This document shows positions 52,501-55,500 of a stretch of DNA of 64,000 bases, one piece after another. Positions within the stretch are counted from its first letter, which is position 1, and each line of letters begins with the position of its first letter. Source of the DNA: Ursus arctos (taxonomy: Eukaryota; Chordata; Mammalia; Carnivora; Ursidae); NCBI RefSeq assembly GCF_023065955.2, contig NW_026622963.1, positions 7,509,001 through 7,573,000 of the forward strand, written 5' to 3'. The translations under genes were made by a program, and so were the position numbers. The notes below the pieces were generated by a model. That model ran no database searches and was not told where the DNA came from. It worked only from the letters and a program-made list of their open reading frames with translations.

Positions 52501-55500
52501 ACCTTTAAGTGCACATGGAAATTCAAAGAACCCAGAATAGCCAAAACTTGAAAAGAACAAAGGTAGAGGAATTATAGTTCCTGATTTGTAAATCTGTTAC
52601 AAAGCTATAGTAACTAAGACGATGTAGTACTGGCATAAGGAAAGACATATATATCAATAGAATAGAGTTGAGAATCCAGAAATAAACACGTCTATTTAGG
52701 GTCAATTGACTGATAAAGGTATTAAGACAATTCGACAGGGGAAAAAAAACAGTATTTTCAACAAATGGTGCAAAGGTGACTGGATATCTACATGCGAAAG
52801 AAGGAAGTTGGATCTCTATCTCTCAACATATAAAAACCAACTCAAAATCATAGATCTAAATTTAAAAGCTAAAGCTATAAAACTCTTAGGTAATGATTTC
52901 TTAAATATAACAAAAGTATAACAAAAAAGAAAAACAGATTTCTTTAAAATTAAAAATTTTACATTTCAAACAACACCATGAGAAAAGTGAAAGGACAATT
53001 CCCAGACTAAAAGAAAATTTTTTCAAGTCCTCCATCTGATAAGGGATCTAGATCTAGAATATATAAATAACTTACACCTCAACAATAAGACAACCCAACT
53101 AAAAAACAGATTACTCAGAAATAAAAAGAAATCAACTATTGATACGTTTAATAACCTAACAAATTAAGCCCATGTTTAGTGAAAAGAACTAATCTCAAAG
53201 TCATGAAAGGAATTAGGACACATCACCCCAAATTATGCTACTTTCACATAAGGGAACCAAGAAGAATCAACAGATACAGGAAGAGTCAGTTCTCTCTCTA
53301 CCCCTTAACCCCCTAAAAGCAGGGCATAAATTTCCCTTTATGAAAGTCCTTCCCTCTCCCCTATTAGGAAAAGGAGAGCAGCTTTTATCACCTGAGGTAA
53401 GAGAGTAGGAACTGAGGTAAGTTTACTTAAATAAGCCTCACTAAAATAACCCTCATCTTCCATTAGTTCCCCCACATATTCCCTAGTCACTTCCCCACAT
53501 TTTACCATCCCTTAAAGCCCAAACCCTCTTTCTTTTATAAAAAGGGTATATACGCCCCAAAGTGTGAAACTGCTTTTTTGAGTTTCACTTCTCTTCTGTG
53601 AATACTCATGCACATAAAATACTAATAAAAATTATGTGCTTTTTCTCCTGTTAATATGTCTCTTATAAGTTTAATTCACAGGCTCCCAGCTACTGAACAT
53701 AAGATTTTTCTCCCTAACAGTGTCATCCAACATGATTATATTTATATAACATTATCAAAATAACAAAAGTAGAAAAATGACTAACACACTAATGGTTGCT
53801 AGAGGATAGGACAGGGACACGGGTAAATACAAATAGGCAGCATGAATGAATTTTGTGATGATGAAGGAGTTCTGTATCTTGATTGTGGCATTGGTTACGT
53901 AAATGTATATATTTATGTATATATATATATACAGGCAGCATGAATGAATTTTGTGATGATGAAGGAGTTCTGTATCTTGATTGTGGCATTGCTTACATAA
54001 ATGTATACATGGGGTACAATTGCAAAAATCTATATAGGGACACACCTGCAGATTTCTAAAAATGGTGAAAACTGTAGCCTAGTTAATATTAATGTGCCAA
54101 TGTTAATTTCCTGGTTTTGATAATGTACTATCAGTATTTAAGATGTCACTTAGGGATGCTAAAGGCAAAGCAAGTACACGATACTCTATGAACTATTTTT
54201 TCCTCTGTACTATTTTTGAAACTTCCTGCTTTTGAAAAATGGAATGGAACCTTAAAATATTTTTCCATAAGTTCTTTTTAAACTATGCTTTTCAGATGGG
54301 CAGGACAATATCTTTAAAATTTTATAGTAACTTGCTTCTTTCTGGTCAACCTTTTAATTAAGAAGGACAGAAGATACTAATCAAACAGGCAAAAATTTAA
54401 CTACAAAAATTCTCATCAATATAAAAAAATTTAAAAACAACCTAAATAACCAGTAATTGGAAACAGGTGAAATAAATTATGTTACAACCACCCAATGGAA
54501 GTCTATGAGGTCATTAAAAATCATGTTGTAGAGGCACCTGGGTGGCTCAGTCAGTTGAGCATCTGACTTTTGATTTCAGCTCAGGGTCATGAGAACAAGC
54601 CCCATTATGGGGGGGGGGGGGCTCCGTGCTCAGGGGGGAGTCTGCTTGAGATTCTTTTCCTCTGCCCCTCCCCCTGCTCGCTCTCTCTCTCTCTCTCTGT
54701 GTCTCTCTCTCTAAAATAAATAAATAAATCTTTTTTAAAAATCATGCTGTAGAACAATATTTAATGGCATAAATGATGTTAGCATGTATTATTATATTTA
54801 AATACAATAGTGTTTGATAACAGTTTTGTTAAAGACAATTATATTTTTATGCCTAGAAAGAAGAATATATGCCCCCCCAAAATTTTCATGAGCAAAGGAA
54901 GCAATTATTCAAAGAAGATATATGAATCACCAAAGAAGATATACAAATGATCAATAAGCACATGAAACGATGCTGAACGTTGGTAGGCATTAGGGAAATC
55001 CTTTATCAAAACCACAATGAGCTACAGTTAAAAGGACAGTCAATAACAGATATTGGCAAAAGAGAAAATGGAACCCTTATCTATTACCAGGGGGAATGTA
55101 AGATGTCACAGCCACTTTGAAATATAGTTTGGCAATTTCTCAAAACGTTAAACAAAACACAGAGATTTGACCCAGAAATTTCATTCCTAAGTACATACTC
55201 AAAAGAATCGAAAACATATATCCACACAAACACTTGTACATGAATGTTCACAGGAGCATTATTTTTAACAGCCAAAAGGGGAAAACCTGAGTGTTTGTCA
55301 GCTGATAAATGTATAAACAAAATAACCATACAATGGAATGCTCTTCTGCCATAAAAAGAAATGAACTACTGGCACATGCTACAATGTGGGTTATCCTTGA
55401 AAACAAAATGCTAAGTGAAAAAAGTACCACACAAAAGGCCACGTGTTGTAAAATTCTATTTATACTAAATTTCCAGAATGGGCACCTCTGTAGAAACCAA

